Notes: generated by a model not told the origin, from the sequence alone. DNA of 64,000 bases from DASVCN01 sp040905665 (GCA_040905665.1 JBBDRD010000029.1:43293-107292), one strand, 5' to 3'. Positions 42,047 to 50,671 are shown, numbered from the stretch's first letter. Translations and numbers: made by a program.

Positions 42047-43030
42047 ATGAGTTCGCGTAGGCGACCGTACGGTGACCGGCTGGTTCGTGGTGAGCGGCGG
42101 CGCAGGGGCAAAGGTACACCGGTGGATCCGCAACCAGAATGTCGGCTGGTTCACGCCCGGCAGACTCATGCTTCCCGCCTACTGTTGAGTGCGATGGTGA
42201 TGGTGCTGTACTCGACCGGGTCGGTGATGGCGCAGAACGCTGGGCACCGAGAACTACCAGCCGTGCGCGAGGGCGCGGTGACACTCGTTGAAGCGGCCTC
42301 CGTCATCCGCGAACTGAGTTTGGTGGCGAGCGAGGATTCGGGCACCCTCACGCTTCGCGGTGAGGAGGGGATATTCACGCTCTTCGATGGCTCGCCGGAC
42401 GTCCTTTGGCAACCCCGTGGAGAGGGAGTCGCTCGCCAGGAGAGCCTCTCGGGAGCAGTGAGGCAGCGTGGCGACGGACAGTGGTGGCTGCCGGTCGATG
42501 TGCTGGCGTTTCTTGGCCTATGGGTCAGTGACGGCGTCGCCGAGGACGCCAACGGCCGCTCGTTCCGGCTACACTTTCCTCCGGCTCCGGCGGTCGCAGG
42601 CAGGGACGGCGAACTGGTTGACTTGGGCTCCGGCATTCCCGGTCTTCGAATGTACGCGGCCGGCAGTGCCGGTCCCGCTACTCAGAGCTTGCTGCTGGCG
42701 GACGCGGGGTTACTCGGCTTGGCAATGCCGAGCCATCAGGAGCGGTTCGACGAGTTGGTGGCGCGCAGCGGTCGTGATCGTCCTCTCCTCCTCTTCGTGA
42801 CCGCTGTTGAAGCCGGCTCCTGGCGCGCAAGCATCACATTCTCCCAAGGAACGCTGGACTTCGCCGCGCGACACCCGTTTCGTCTTAGGCTCCTCGACGG
42901 GGAGGCTGCATTCGTGGGACCGGAGTCGCCGGTAGTAGGGGTAGTGCTGCTGCCCGAAGAGTTCGACTTGCGCCGGCCGATCCGGGTGCAGTGGGGCGAT
43001 GCGAGCGCGACAGTGACGTTCAGACGCTGA
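42047..43030 (+). CDS. Exported protein with stalk-like N-terminal domain, unknown
   Basis: A hydrophobic signal (SRLLLSAMVMVLYSTGSVMAQ) is preceded by an uncertain basic segment: ATG 42047 gives a long n-region; GTG 42122 is an alternative. The mature protein (about 270 residues) starts with VTLVEAASVIRELSLVASEDSG and GIFTLFDGSPDVLW, a pattern like the copper-amine-oxidase-N stalk domain found in cell-wall amidases, ending in WWLPVDVLAFLGL. The rest is beta-rich, with no catalytic motif I recognise. It may be a fragment of a cell-wall protein or an orphan adhesin. Confidence 0.55.
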   Translation: MSSRRRPYGDRLVRGERRRRGKGTPVDPQPECRLVHARQTHASRLLLSAMVMVLYSTGSVMAQNAGHRELPAVREGAVTLVEAASVIRELSLVASEDSGTLTLRGEEGIFTLFDGSPDVLWQPRGEGVARQESLSGAVRQRGDGQWWLPVDVLAFLGLWVSDGVAEDANGRSFRLHFPPAPAVAGRDGELVDLGSGIPGLRMYAAGSAGPATQSLLLADAGLLGLAMPSHQERFDELVARSGRDRPLLLFVTAVEAGSWRASITFSQGTLDFAARHPFRLRLLDGEAAFVGPESPVVGVVLLPEEFDLRRPIRVQWGDASATVTFRR

Positions 43031-43093
43031 CACCTATACTTGAGGCGAGATCGAGCGAAGGCGCGGGCCCAGGCACGGCCTGCGCCTGCACAT

Positions 43094-43141
43094 AGATATA
43101 CGTGCAGATATACATGGAGATATAGGCCGAGATACAGGAGG
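43094..43141. repeat. Four 12-nt AT-rich units in the thiolase leader
   Basis: AGATATACGTGC (43094), AGATATACATGG (43106), AGATATAGGCCG (43118) and AGATACAGGAGG (43130). The period is exactly 12 nt, and the last unit ends in the ribosome-binding site AGGAGG of the thiolase gene at 43146. Confidence 0.92.
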
Positions 43142-43145
43142 AGCT

Positions 43146-44321
43146 ATGAACGTAGTTATCGCATCGGCTGTGAGAACGCCGATCGGCGCATTTCGAGGAG
43201 CGTTGTCCCCGCTCAAGGCGTCGCAAATCGGAGCCGCTGCCATTGCCGGAGCGCTCGAGCGTGCCGCTGTTGGCAGATCTGATGTCGACCTGGTGGCGAT
43301 GGGCTGCGTCCTGCAGGCCGGGATGGGCCAGGCGCCGGCCCGGCAGTCGGCGATCTACGCCGGGCTGGATTCGTCGACTCCCGCGATCACCCTCAACAAG
43401 ATGTGCGGCAGCGGGCTGGAGGCGATCGTGCAGGCGGCCCGAGCCATAGCCGTGGGAGACGCACAGGTGGTGGTCGCCGGTGGGATGGAGTCGATGACCA
43501 ACGCTCCCTACCTGGTGCCGGGAGCTCGCGGTGGGCTTCGCCTGGGCGATGGCAAACTGGTGGATTCGCTGGTGTTCGATGGCCTGTGGGACGCCTATAA
43601 CGACAAGCACATGGGCTCTTGCGCCGAGGCGTGCGCCCGCAAGTACGAATTCTCGCGCGAAGCTCAGGACGAGTACGCCACCCGCTCTTACCGTCGGGCG
43701 CAAGCGGCGATGGAGGATGGGACGTTCGACGCTGAGATCGTTCCGCTCGAGGTGGAAGGGCGGCGTGGCGCCAAAACGGAAGTCCGGGAGGATGAGGGAC
43801 CGCGTTCGGTCGATTTCGACAAGCTGCCCGGCCTCCGTCCGGCCTTCGAGAAGGAGGGCACGGTGACGGCTGCCAATGCCTCGACCATCAACGACGGCGC
43901 CGCCGCCCTGGTGGTGACCAGCGAAGAGGTCGCCAAGGAGCGGGGCATGCCGGTGTTGGCGAGGATCGGCGCTTACTCTTCGTCGGCCGGCGCCCCGGAG
44001 TGGTTCACCACTGCTCCGCTTGGCGCCATGCGGACACTCTTCGAACGGACCGGCTGGACGCCCGACGATGTCGATCTATTCGAGATAAACGAGGCATTCA
44101 GCGTGGTACCGATGGCGGCCATGAAGGAGTTCTGTCTCGACGCCGAGCGTGTCAACGTTCATGGCGGCGCGGTGGCGCTGGGGCATCCGATCGGCGCCTC
44201 TGGGGCCCGAATCGTTGTTACCCTGCTCAACGCAATGGAGCAGCGGGGCTCCAAACGAGGAGTGGCGGCCATCTGCATAGGTGGCGGCGAGGCTTTGGCG
44301 TTGGCGGTAGAGCGGGCCTGA
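43146..44321 (+). CDS. Acetyl-CoA acetyltransferase (thiolase)
   Basis: Condenses or cleaves acetyl-CoA and acetoacetyl-CoA. 391 residues, with Cys87 (LNKMCGSGL) as the acyl-carrying nucleophile, His about 347 (VALGHPIGASGAR) and Cys about 377 (CIGGGEALAL), the full thiolase triad. GGMESMTNAPY and EINEAFSVVPM are conserved. The ATG follows AGGAGG and a 12-nt repeat leader. Probable partner of the hydratase and dehydrogenase genes at 46-48 kb in acyl-CoA metabolism. Confidence 0.93.
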   Translation: MNVVIASAVRTPIGAFRGALSPLKASQIGAAAIAGALERAAVGRSDVDLVAMGCVLQAGMGQAPARQSAIYAGLDSSTPAITLNKMCGSGLEAIVQAARAIAVGDAQVVVAGGMESMTNAPYLVPGARGGLRLGDGKLVDSLVFDGLWDAYNDKHMGSCAEACARKYEFSREAQDEYATRSYRRAQAAMEDGTFDAEIVPLEVEGRRGAKTEVREDEGPRSVDFDKLPGLRPAFEKEGTVTAANASTINDGAAALVVTSEEVAKERGMPVLARIGAYSSSAGAPEWFTTAPLGAMRTLFERTGWTPDDVDLFEINEAFSVVPMAAMKEFCLDAERVNVHGGAVALGHPIGASGARIVVTLLNAMEQRGSKRGVAAICIGGGEALALAVERA

Positions 44322-44333
44322 CTTTCAGACGAA

Positions 44334-45059
44334 TCAGCTTTCGTCGATCTTCTCTGGCATCCGACCCTGCTGGACAGCTTCGGCCACCATGGCTGGCAGC
44401 CCCCAAGCGATGATGTCGAAGGCCACCGCCCCAAAGTCGTACTCGGCCTTGTCCATCGATACCTCGATCCGGTCCTCGTCAACTCGCAGGAGGGCGTAAT
44501 CGGCGCCCGGCTCACCGTTGAGGGCGAGGCCGACCGAGCCCGGGTTGAGTACCGAACCGGCGGCCAGCTCCCGGTAGTAGGGGACATGCGTAGCTCCGGC
44601 CGCCAGTAACCGGCACCTGTTGCGCTCGAGCAGCCGGGTAAGCGAGTGTGGGTCTTGGTTCAGGTTGAGCCGCTCGGCCGGCGTTTCCGGCGTTCCGTGA
44701 AAGAATCGAAAACGGCCGGCGGGGGTGAGGAGCCGCTGTTGAACGGGGAGACTACGCAGGAACTGGACGTTGCGGGGCTCGATCACGCTTCGTGTCCATT
44801 CCAAAATCGTGTCGGCCACACCCTCGCGAGGGCGCTTGCCGCGTGCGAACTCGAAGGCGATCCGCTCGTCGGCGTTGCCAAGGGTACACATTATGCCGGC
44901 GCTGCGAACCAGTTCGATCGTTTCGTTGGGTGAGGGGCCGTACCCCACCAGGTCGCCCAGGCACACGATGGTATCGGCGCCCTCGCGCTTCATTACTTCG
45001 AGAACCGCTTCGAGGGCCACGACATTGGCGTGTACGTCGCTGATGATGCCGAGAACCAC
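44334..45059 (-). CDS. Metallophosphoesterase with altered metal-site motifs
   Basis: 241 residues of the YfcE-like phosphodiesterase group. SDVHAN (7-12) and CLGDLVGYGP (33-42) are intact, but the usual GNHD reads GNADE (61-65) and the usual GHTH reads GATH (in LAAGATHVPYY). This removes the catalytic His and one metal-ligand His, though GNAD is known in a related subgroup. FFHGTP and LNPGSVG complete the fold. The GTG start is supported by a TAGACT box 6 nt upstream. Activity is uncertain. Confidence 0.78.
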   Translation of the reverse strand: MVLGIISDVHANVVALEAVLEVMKREGADTIVCLGDLVGYGPSPNETIELVRSAGIMCTLGNADERIAFEFARGKRPREGVADTILEWTRSVIEPRNVQFLRSLPVQQRLLTPAGRFRFFHGTPETPAERLNLNQDPHSLTRLLERNRCRLLAAGATHVPYYRELAAGSVLNPGSVGLALNGEPGADYALLRVDEDRIEVSMDKAEYDFGAVAFDIIAWGLPAMVAEAVQQGRMPEKIDES

Positions 45060-45065
45060 GGCTAA

Positions 45066-45071
45066 AGTCTA
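45066..45071 (-). promoter_or_regulatory. -10 box of the metallophosphoesterase gene
   Basis: TAGACT on the minus strand, 6 nt before GTG 45059. Confidence 0.5.
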
Positions 45072-45084
45072 GCACTGGCCTTAT

Positions 45085-46071
45085 TCACTCCGTTGCGTAG
45101 GAGTTCTCCTCTAGCCAGCCGGTGAGCACCTGCATGAAAGCGGCCGGGCATTCCCGATGCGGCACGTGACCGCACCCGTCCATGAGCGCCAGGGTGGCGC
45201 CCGGGATCTCCCGCGCCAGCCGCTCGCTCTCCTCGCTCGGCACGATCGGATCCGAGGCGCCGGCCAACACCAGCACCGGCATCGGCAGTTCGGCGAGACT
45301 CTCGTTGGCGTTGAACGGCCGGCTCGCCTTGGTCACTTCCCACAGCCCGCGATCCCAGTCGTCCACCTCGAAACTGCGCCCGAAGTCGTTTATGTCTTGC
45401 TCATCGAGGCCCTCCGATTGGGCCCACTGCGAGGTGAAGAGCCGCACCCCTGCCTCCCCGCCCAGCTGGCGCATGAGCAGCGGTCCCAGACGGTTCATTT
45501 GCGGTGTGTAGAGAAGCGGCCGTGACCAGGGTGGGGGCGCCCTGGTGCTATAGACCGGGGCGCCTTCGAGTACCAAGGCGGAGACCCTTTCGGGGTACTC
45601 GAGCGCTGCTCGCAGCGCCGTCACGCCGCCCGAGGAGCTTCCCAGCCACACGGCCTGCTCGATTCCCAACGAGTCGAGCAGCGCGATGGCCTGCTCGACC
45701 TGCGCTCCGGGCAAATAGGGATTTGCGCCACGCGGCCAGGAGCCCGGCAAGAGACGCTCGCTGAGCCCGAAGCCGGCCTGGTCGTAAGCGACCGTTCGGC
45801 CGTAGAGCGCCAGTTCGGGCAAAACGGAGTTCCAGCCTGCGGCGTTCGAGGGGTAGCCGTGCAGCAGCAGGAAGGCCAGAGGGCCACTGCCCTGCTCGAG
45901 GTAGTGGAGGGTCACGCCATCAACGCCGGCGAATTCACTCTCCGGAGTAGCGAGGCTTCGTTCCGGTGCCGTTCCCTCGAGCGGCGGCACGGGAATCAGG
46001 AAGGGCCCCAGGAGAATCAGCACCAGCAGAGCCAGGAAGATAGAGACGGACACCTTGATGCGAAACGGCAT
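45085..46071 (-). CDS. Membrane-anchored alpha/beta hydrolase
   Basis: 328 residues. One N-terminal membrane helix (about 6-26) then an epoxide-hydrolase/haloalkane-dehalogenase-like fold: LLLHGYPSNAAGW (oxyanion), VAYDQAGFG, the elbow WLGSSSGG with the nucleophile Ser, the acid in GASDPIVPSEE, and GCGHVPHREC with the catalytic His. Ser rather than Asp suggests an esterase or C-C hydrolase, not a dehalogenase. Substrate unknown. Confidence 0.78.
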   Translation of the reverse strand: MPFRIKVSVSIFLALLVLILLGPFLIPVPPLEGTAPERSLATPESEFAGVDGVTLHYLEQGSGPLAFLLLHGYPSNAAGWNSVLPELALYGRTVAYDQAGFGLSERLLPGSWPRGANPYLPGAQVEQAIALLDSLGIEQAVWLGSSSGGVTALRAALEYPERVSALVLEGAPVYSTRAPPPWSRPLLYTPQMNRLGPLLMRQLGGEAGVRLFTSQWAQSEGLDEQDINDFGRSFEVDDWDRGLWEVTKASRPFNANESLAELPMPVLVLAGASDPIVPSEESERLAREIPGATLALMDGCGHVPHRECPAAFMQVLTGWLEENSYATE

Positions 46072-46169
46072 GAGGAGTTAAGCCTCGCTCCTCGGCGCAC
46101 GGTCCGTGATCGACGGGTTACGCCCATGATCTCCCTGCGCCGTTACCGTAACGCCGGAACTACGCGCGA

Positions 46170-47012
46170 TCACTGCCCCTTGAAGTCGGGAGCACGCTTC
46201 TCGAGGAACGCCGAAGTGCCCTCCTTCATATCCTCAGTGGTGCTCACCATGCCAAAGAGGTCGGCCTCGATCTCCAGGCCTTGCGGCAGGGTGACGTCCA
46301 GCCCTCGAATCACCGACTCCTTCGCCAGTCCCAAAGCGATAGGCGCGTTCTTGAGACAAGCCTGGGCCAACTCCTGTGCGGCGGCGAGGGCATCGTCGGC
46401 GACCCGGTTTACCAGGCCCAGCGACAGCGCCTCATCGGCCGGGACATGACGTCCGGTGAGGATGAGATCGAGCGCGCGGCCCATGCCGATCAGTCGCGGC
46501 AGTCTCTGTGTCCCGCCGTAGCCCGGAATGAGACCCAGCTGCACCTCTGGCAGCCCCAGCTTGGCGCCGCTGGCGGCAACCCGCAGATCCGCCGCCAGAG
46601 CCAACTCCAATCCACCCCCCAGAGCGAAGCCGTTGATCGCGGCGATAGTGGGAAAGGGGAGAGCCGCGAGGCTGTTCATCAGGTCCTGCCCACCGAGCGA
46701 GGCTTCCCTGCCGCTAAAGCCGTCGCTCAGCTTCCTGAGGTTTTCGATATCGGCGCCGGCGACGAAGGCGCGTCCTACGCCGGTAATGATTAGTGCGCGC
46801 ACGTCGAGGTCGGCTTCGGCCAACTCGAGCGCCAATCCCAACTCGAGGATCATCTCCTGGTTTAGGGCGTTGAGGGCCTCGGGCCGTTCTATCGTGAGCG
46901 TGGCGAGGTTGCCCTCTACCTCGTAGGTAAGGTAGTTGAACTCGAGTTCCTGATCCTCACCCTCGAGGTTGCCACCACTGTTTATAGCGCCACTGTCCAT
47001 ATCGTCCGACAT
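46170..47012 (-). CDS. Enoyl-CoA hydratase/isomerase
   Basis: Crotonase-family enzyme. 280 residues with the oxyanion hole AFVAGADIENL and INGFALGGGLELALAADLR, and the catalytic Glu in LPEVQLGLIPGYGGTQ. The 28-residue N-terminal acidic extension (SDDMDSGAINSGGNLEG) is unusual for this family. It is last in an apparent operon with the dehydrogenase (30-nt gap) and the nucleoside phosphorylase; AAGGTGG lies 9 nt before the ATG. Confidence 0.9.
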   Translation of the reverse strand: MSDDMDSGAINSGGNLEGEDQELEFNYLTYEVEGNLATLTIERPEALNALNQEMILELGLALELAEADLDVRALIITGVGRAFVAGADIENLRKLSDGFSGREASLGGQDLMNSLAALPFPTIAAINGFALGGGLELALAADLRVAASGAKLGLPEVQLGLIPGYGGTQRLPRLIGMGRALDLILTGRHVPADEALSLGLVNRVADDALAAAQELAQACLKNAPIALGLAKESVIRGLDVTLPQGLEIEADLFGMVSTTEDMKEGTSAFLEKRAPDFKGQ

Positions 47013-47042
47013 CTCCGTACCACCTTCCCCAGTCGTACTTCT

Positions 47043-47885
47043 TCAGTCGTAGCGGTAGAACCCTTCGCCGCTCTTGCGTCCCAGCTTTCCCGCGCGCACC
47101 AGCTGGCGCAGCAACGGCGCGACCCTGAACTTGGGGTCGCCGAACTCCCGGTGGAGGCTATCCGCCGCCGCCAACGAGACGTCCAGGCCCACGAGATCGG
47201 CCAGGGCCAGAGGACCGATCGGCATGTTTGCCCCCAGCTTCATCGCCCGGTCGATATCCTCGGCGCTGGCCACCCCTTCGCTCAAAGCGTGAACGGCGTC
47301 GTTGACGTAGGGGATCAGTAGCCGGTTGACGATGAAGCCGGGCCGGTCCTCACACACGATCGGGATCTTGCCGATGCCCTCGACGAAATCCCGGGCACGC
47401 TCGAGCGTCTCGGGAGCGGTACCAATCGCGCGCACCACCTCCACCAGCGGCATGAGAGCTACCGGGTTGAAGAAGTGCATTCCGCAGAAGCGTTCTGGAC
47501 TTCCGCTGAAGCCGGCGATCTCGGTTATCGACAAGCTGGAGGTGTTGCTGGCCAACAGCGTCTCGCCACCAACCGCTTCGCTCGCCTGCCGCCAGGCGCT
47601 GCGCTTCACCTCGACGTCCTCGAAGACCGCCTCGATCAACACCTGAGCGCTTGCGAAGTGGGAGAGATCCTGCGACCACTCGATTCGCGACAGCGTTTCC
47701 TCGGCCTGCTCGCTGCTGATCTTCTCCTTGCGAACCAGCCGCCCCAGGCTGTCGGCCATCGCCCGCTGCGCCCGCTCGAGCGCTTCCGGCGAGACGTCGA
47801 AGAGCACCACGTCATGGCCCGAGGCGGCGCACGCCTGTGCGATACCCGAGCCCATGGTGCCCGAACCCATAACGGCTACTCTCAT
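47043..47885 (-). CDS. 3-hydroxyacyl-CoA (3-hydroxybutyryl-CoA) dehydrogenase
   Basis: NAD-dependent oxidation of 3-hydroxyacyl-CoA. 280 residues, the single-domain form: the Rossmann start VAVMGSGTMGSGIAQACA, the catalytic HFFNPVALMPLVEVV (His about 137), and DRPGFIVNRLLIPYVNDAV. GGGAGA precedes the ATG. It sits between the phosphorylase and the enoyl-CoA hydratase on the same strand, so the two fatty-acid enzymes are probably co-transcribed. Confidence 0.92.
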   Translation of the reverse strand: MRVAVMGSGTMGSGIAQACAASGHDVVLFDVSPEALERAQRAMADSLGRLVRKEKISSEQAEETLSRIEWSQDLSHFASAQVLIEAVFEDVEVKRSAWRQASEAVGGETLLASNTSSLSITEIAGFSGSPERFCGMHFFNPVALMPLVEVVRAIGTAPETLERARDFVEGIGKIPIVCEDRPGFIVNRLLIPYVNDAVHALSEGVASAEDIDRAMKLGANMPIGPLALADLVGLDVSLAAADSLHREFGDPKFRVAPLLRQLVRAGKLGRKSGEGFYRYD

Positions 47886-47920
47886 CGGTTGTCTCCCTCG
47901 AGCCGTGCCGCCGGCACCGC

Positions 47921-48637
47921 TCAGCCGCCCTTATGCAGTTTGACGCAGGCGGCAAGGGCGCACTCGGTCATGCGGCTGATACTCCGCTTCATGATCGCCG
48001 GATCGATGAAGGAGGAATCACCGATGGCGTTGCTGGTGGCCAAAATGCAGCCGGTTGCGACCTGACGCAGTTGACCCAACAGGAAGAGCGCCGAGGCTTC
48101 CATCTCGACCGCCAGCAGGCCCTGCTCGCGTAGCCCTTGAACGTCGTCGGGACTCGTCGCGTAGAAGGCGTCTTCGGTACGGATCGGGCCCACGTGGACT
48201 TCGCCGTCCCCGCCGGCCGAGTCGACCAGCGCCCGCACCACCTCGAACGAGGGGTGAGGAGCGGTTGGCGCCCCCCGCAGATATTGCCGGGTGGTTCCGT
48301 CCGCCGCCACCGATGCGGTAGCGATCACCAGGTCGCCGGGCCTGAGCCGATCCGCGATGATGCCGGCCGTCCCTACCCTGATGAGGGTAGTCGCACCAAG
48401 CCGGATGAGCTCCTCGACGACGATCGCCAAACTGGGGCAACCCATACCCGTGCTCTGCACGCTCACCGGCACGCCCTGGAAGGTGCCGGTATAGCCCAGT
48501 AGTTGACGGTTTTCGTTGTAGAGGCGCGGGGATTCAAAAAAGGTTTCGGCGATGAAGGTGGCGCGGTTTGGGTCGCCGGGCAGCAGCACGAACTTTGCGA
48601 CGTCACCCGGTTGCGCGTGGATGTGGAGTTGACTCAT
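47921..48637 (-). CDS. Family 1 nucleoside phosphorylase (uridine or purine)
   Basis: Phosphorolysis of nucleosides to free base and ribose-1-phosphate. 238 residues: LLPGDPNRATFIAE (phosphate loop), SVQSTGMGCPSLAIVVEEL, LIRVGTAGII and the base-site AVEMEASALF. The last motif resembles uridine phosphorylase more than DeoD. ATG 48637 was chosen over an upstream extension because the protein start (SQLHIHAQPGDVAKF) and a TATCTT box fit. Confidence 0.88.
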   Translation of the reverse strand: MSQLHIHAQPGDVAKFVLLPGDPNRATFIAETFFESPRLYNENRQLLGYTGTFQGVPVSVQSTGMGCPSLAIVVEELIRLGATTLIRVGTAGIIADRLRPGDLVIATASVAADGTTRQYLRGAPTAPHPSFEVVRALVDSAGGDGEVHVGPIRTEDAFYATSPDDVQGLREQGLLAVEMEASALFLLGQLRQVATGCILATSNAIGDSSFIDPAIMKRSISRMTECALAACVKLHKGG

Positions 48638-48645
48638 GCCCCAAC

Positions 48646-48651
48646 AAGATA
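48646..48651 (-). promoter_or_regulatory. -10 box of the nucleoside phosphorylase gene
   Basis: TATCTT on the minus strand, 8 nt before ATG 48637. Confidence 0.45.
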
Positions 48652-48727
48652 GCAGACGCCAACGACCCCTCCCCTCGTTCGAAAACCGTGTGCGAAAACT
48701 CCGACGTCGGGGGCCGGTGGCCCATGC

Positions 48728-48733
48728 TAGACT
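48728..48733 (+). promoter_or_regulatory. -10 box of the roadblock operon
   Basis: TAGACT, 7 nt before ATG 48741. Confidence 0.55.
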
Positions 48734-48740
48734 CCGCGAG

Positions 48741-49103
48741 ATGGCCGAGCTGGACGAGATTCTCGCGCACCTAGTAGAGCAGGTGGACGGCGCTCTCGCC
48801 GCGGCGGTAGTGGGGACAGACGGTCTACTCGTCGAGCAGTTCAGCCAGGATGACACCGACCTCGCGGCTGTGGCGGCCGAGGTAACCAACGTGCTGGCTG
48901 CCGGCCGCAACGCTATGACCGTGCGGTTGGGCGCCGGCGAACTCCGCGAGCTCTTCCTTGGTTGTGAAGAGCGCCTCGGTTACGTCCGGCTGCTGGGCAG
49001 CGATCTTTTCTGCCTCATCGTGTTGTCACAAGAGGGCAACTTGGGCAAGGCGCGCCTCTACGGCGAGCAGGCGGCCGAGCGGTTGACAAGGGAGTTCGCT
49101 TGA
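48741..49103 (+). CDS. Roadblock/LC7 domain protein 1
   Basis: 120 residues of the Roadblock/LC7 fold (MglB-like), a dimerising module that often regulates small Ras-like GTPases. ALAAAVVGTDGLLVEQF and YGEQAAERLTREF mark the first strand and last helix, and ERLGYVRLLGSDLFCLIVLS is the core sheet. The 5' end has its own promoter, and the next two genes overlap it, so three roadblock proteins are made from one transcript. No MglA-type GTPase is adjacent. Confidence 0.82.
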   Translation: MAELDEILAHLVEQVDGALAAAVVGTDGLLVEQFSQDDTDLAAVAAEVTNVLAAGRNAMTVRLGAGELRELFLGCEERLGYVRLLGSDLFCLIVLSQEGNLGKARLYGEQAAERLTREFA

Positions 49104-49456
49104 GCCTGCGAGTTGCCCTTAGGCCGCTACTGGCCATCGACGGGCTGGTCGCGCTGTTGCTGCTCACTGCCGACGGTTTGCCGGTCGAGATGTTCGGGTA
49201 CGGCGTGCGAGCCGAGAAGCTGGCGGCAGAGGTTGCCGGCGTGACTGCTGTTACCAGGCGCGCCTTCGGGGAGCTTGGTATGGGTCAACCGAGCGGTCAG
49301 CGTATCGAGCTGGAAGGACACAACGTTCACATCTACCCAATTGCCGATTACTACCTCGCTTTAGTCACCGATCGGCAGAACGCCCATTTTTCCGCGCCAC
49401 TTATTCAGGAGAGTGCGCTCGAGCCGCTGCGGCTCGAGTTGAGAGGAGAATCGTGA
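49100..49456 (+). CDS. Roadblock/LC7 domain protein 2
   Basis: 118 residues of the same fold: AIDGLVALLLLTADGLPVEMFGYG near the start, YPIADYYLALVTDR as the core strand. The TTG start overlaps the previous stop as TTGA, so expression is translationally coupled. It is the most diverged of the three: it lacks the C-terminal helix seen in gene 3. Confidence 0.8.
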   Translation: MSLRVALRPLLAIDGLVALLLLTADGLPVEMFGYGVRAEKLAAEVAGVTAVTRRAFGELGMGQPSGQRIELEGHNVHIYPIADYYLALVTDRQNAHFSAPLIQESALEPLRLELRGES

Positions 49457-49818
49457 AGCTCAAGCCGCTTCTGCAGCAGGTACTCGAAATCAGGGGCGTG
49501 AAGAGCGCTGCCCTCGTGGACGCCGACGGACTGGTGCTTGAAGGCGTCTCGGCCGAGGGCACCGACCTCTCCTTCGTCGGCGGCGCCATCGCCAGCAGCC
49601 TGGCATCGACCAAGACCTTAGCGGGACTGCTGGGCGAGGGCCGGGTCACGCAAACGACGATCGAGTACGAGAACGGCCCGGTGCTAATGACGCCGCTCGA
49701 GGCCGAAGGCAAGGAGTACGTCGCCGTCCTCACTCTCGACGGCGCCAACTCGCTTGGCCGAGTTCGGTTCCAGCTTCGCAAGCTGCTGCCGGAGTTGGTC
49801 CAAGCAGTTAGCCATTAG
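49453..49818 (+). CDS. Roadblock/LC7 domain protein 3
   Basis: 121 residues, best-preserved of the set: LLQQVLEIRGVKSAALVDAD opening helix and strand, FVGGAIASSLASTKTLAGLLG central helix, YVAVLTLDGANSLGRVRFQL and a final helix. The GTG start overlaps the previous stop by GTGA. The tandem arrangement suggests the three form a heteromeric complex, which is inference. Confidence 0.84.
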   Translation: MKLKPLLQQVLEIRGVKSAALVDADGLVLEGVSAEGTDLSFVGGAIASSLASTKTLAGLLGEGRVTQTTIEYENGPVLMTPLEAEGKEYVAVLTLDGANSLGRVRFQLRKLLPELVQAVSH

Positions 49819-49995
49819 GCACGGCGCTCGCTACGCGGCCCGGGCGCGCCATAATGAGTGTCGCGAAGACCTCAGGCCGTCCACTTTAGGCGGGCCCGGA
49901 GCCGGCTCTCGAGGCGTATTGAAGCGAACATCACAGGTCTCCGCCTGTCGCTCGCGCTACCCGCTCGCGGTTAATGCCGGGGATGTAATGGGTGC

Positions 49996-50610
49996 ATGCC
50001 GGAGACCGTGCGGGTCTACTTTGATTACCTCTGTCCTTACGCTTGGCGCGGGGCAGAGGTGGCGCATGTTGTGACAGGCGCACGTGAGGTCTCGTTCGAG
50101 TGGCAGCACTTCAGCTTGATGCAGTCTCGCCATCAGGGGAACGGCTGGCAACTGTGGAATGAGCGGCTCGATCCCGATGACGAGTACGGCAGCAACGGCC
50201 TCCTGCCTTTTCTCGCGTCGTGCGCCGTGCGCCGGCAGGGAGCCGACCAGCACGGCTCTTTTTTGTTGGCCCTGCTAAGGGCTCGTCACCGCGACCACAG
50301 GCCCTATAAGCGCAGCACCATTTTCGAAGTGGCGGAAGAAGTTGGTCTGCACATGCCTTGCTTCGAGAATGATCTAGCCGATCCCGAATGGCGAACACAG
50401 TTGGCGCACGAGCACTACCGAGCGGTGTCGCTCGACGTCTTCGGAACACCCACATTCCAGTTTCCCAGTGGCCATCTCGCCTACCTGCGTCTGGGTGAGT
50501 TGCCATCGGATCATGGCGAGGCGTTGCGTTTGTTCGACGACTACCGGGGACTGCTCGAGTCGTTCCCATATCTCGAGACGGTCAGGAGACCGAGGCCCAA
50601 GGGAAATTGA
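49996..50610 (+). CDS. DsbA-family (FrnE-like) thioredoxin-fold protein
   Basis: 204 residues with a thioredoxin-type start, VRVYFDYLCPYAWRGAEVAH; Cys13 lies in CPYA, so the second Cys of a CXXC is absent. FGTPTFQFPSG contributes the cis-Pro. Such proteins include 2-hydroxychromene-2-carboxylate isomerase, thiol-dependent nitroreductases and FrnE of Deinococcus. With bacillithiol genes in the window, a bacillithiol-linked role is possible but unproven. TGTAAT lies 6 nt before ATG 49996. Confidence 0.72.
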   Translation: MPETVRVYFDYLCPYAWRGAEVAHVVTGAREVSFEWQHFSLMQSRHQGNGWQLWNERLDPDDEYGSNGLLPFLASCAVRRQGADQHGSFLLALLRARHRDHRPYKRSTIFEVAEEVGLHMPCFENDLADPEWRTQLAHEHYRAVSLDVFGTPTFQFPSGHLAYLRLGELPSDHGEALRLFDDYRGLLESFPYLETVRRPRPKGN

Positions 50611-50659
50611 GCCCCATTGTCATGTGGGATAGTTCGTTGGGGACGGTAGGCCGAGGGGA

Positions 50660-50665
50660 TAAACT
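50660..50665 (+). promoter_or_regulatory. -10 box of the PP2C-kinase operon
   Basis: TAAACT, 6 nt before GTG 50672. Confidence 0.55.
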
Positions 50666-50671
50666 CACCGC

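Noticed and set aside
43020..43703. Minus-strand 227-codon frame with repeated Tyr/Ile/Cys residues
   Set aside because: The odd residues come from the 12-nt AGATATA array and the rest is the thiolase antisense; no start signal.
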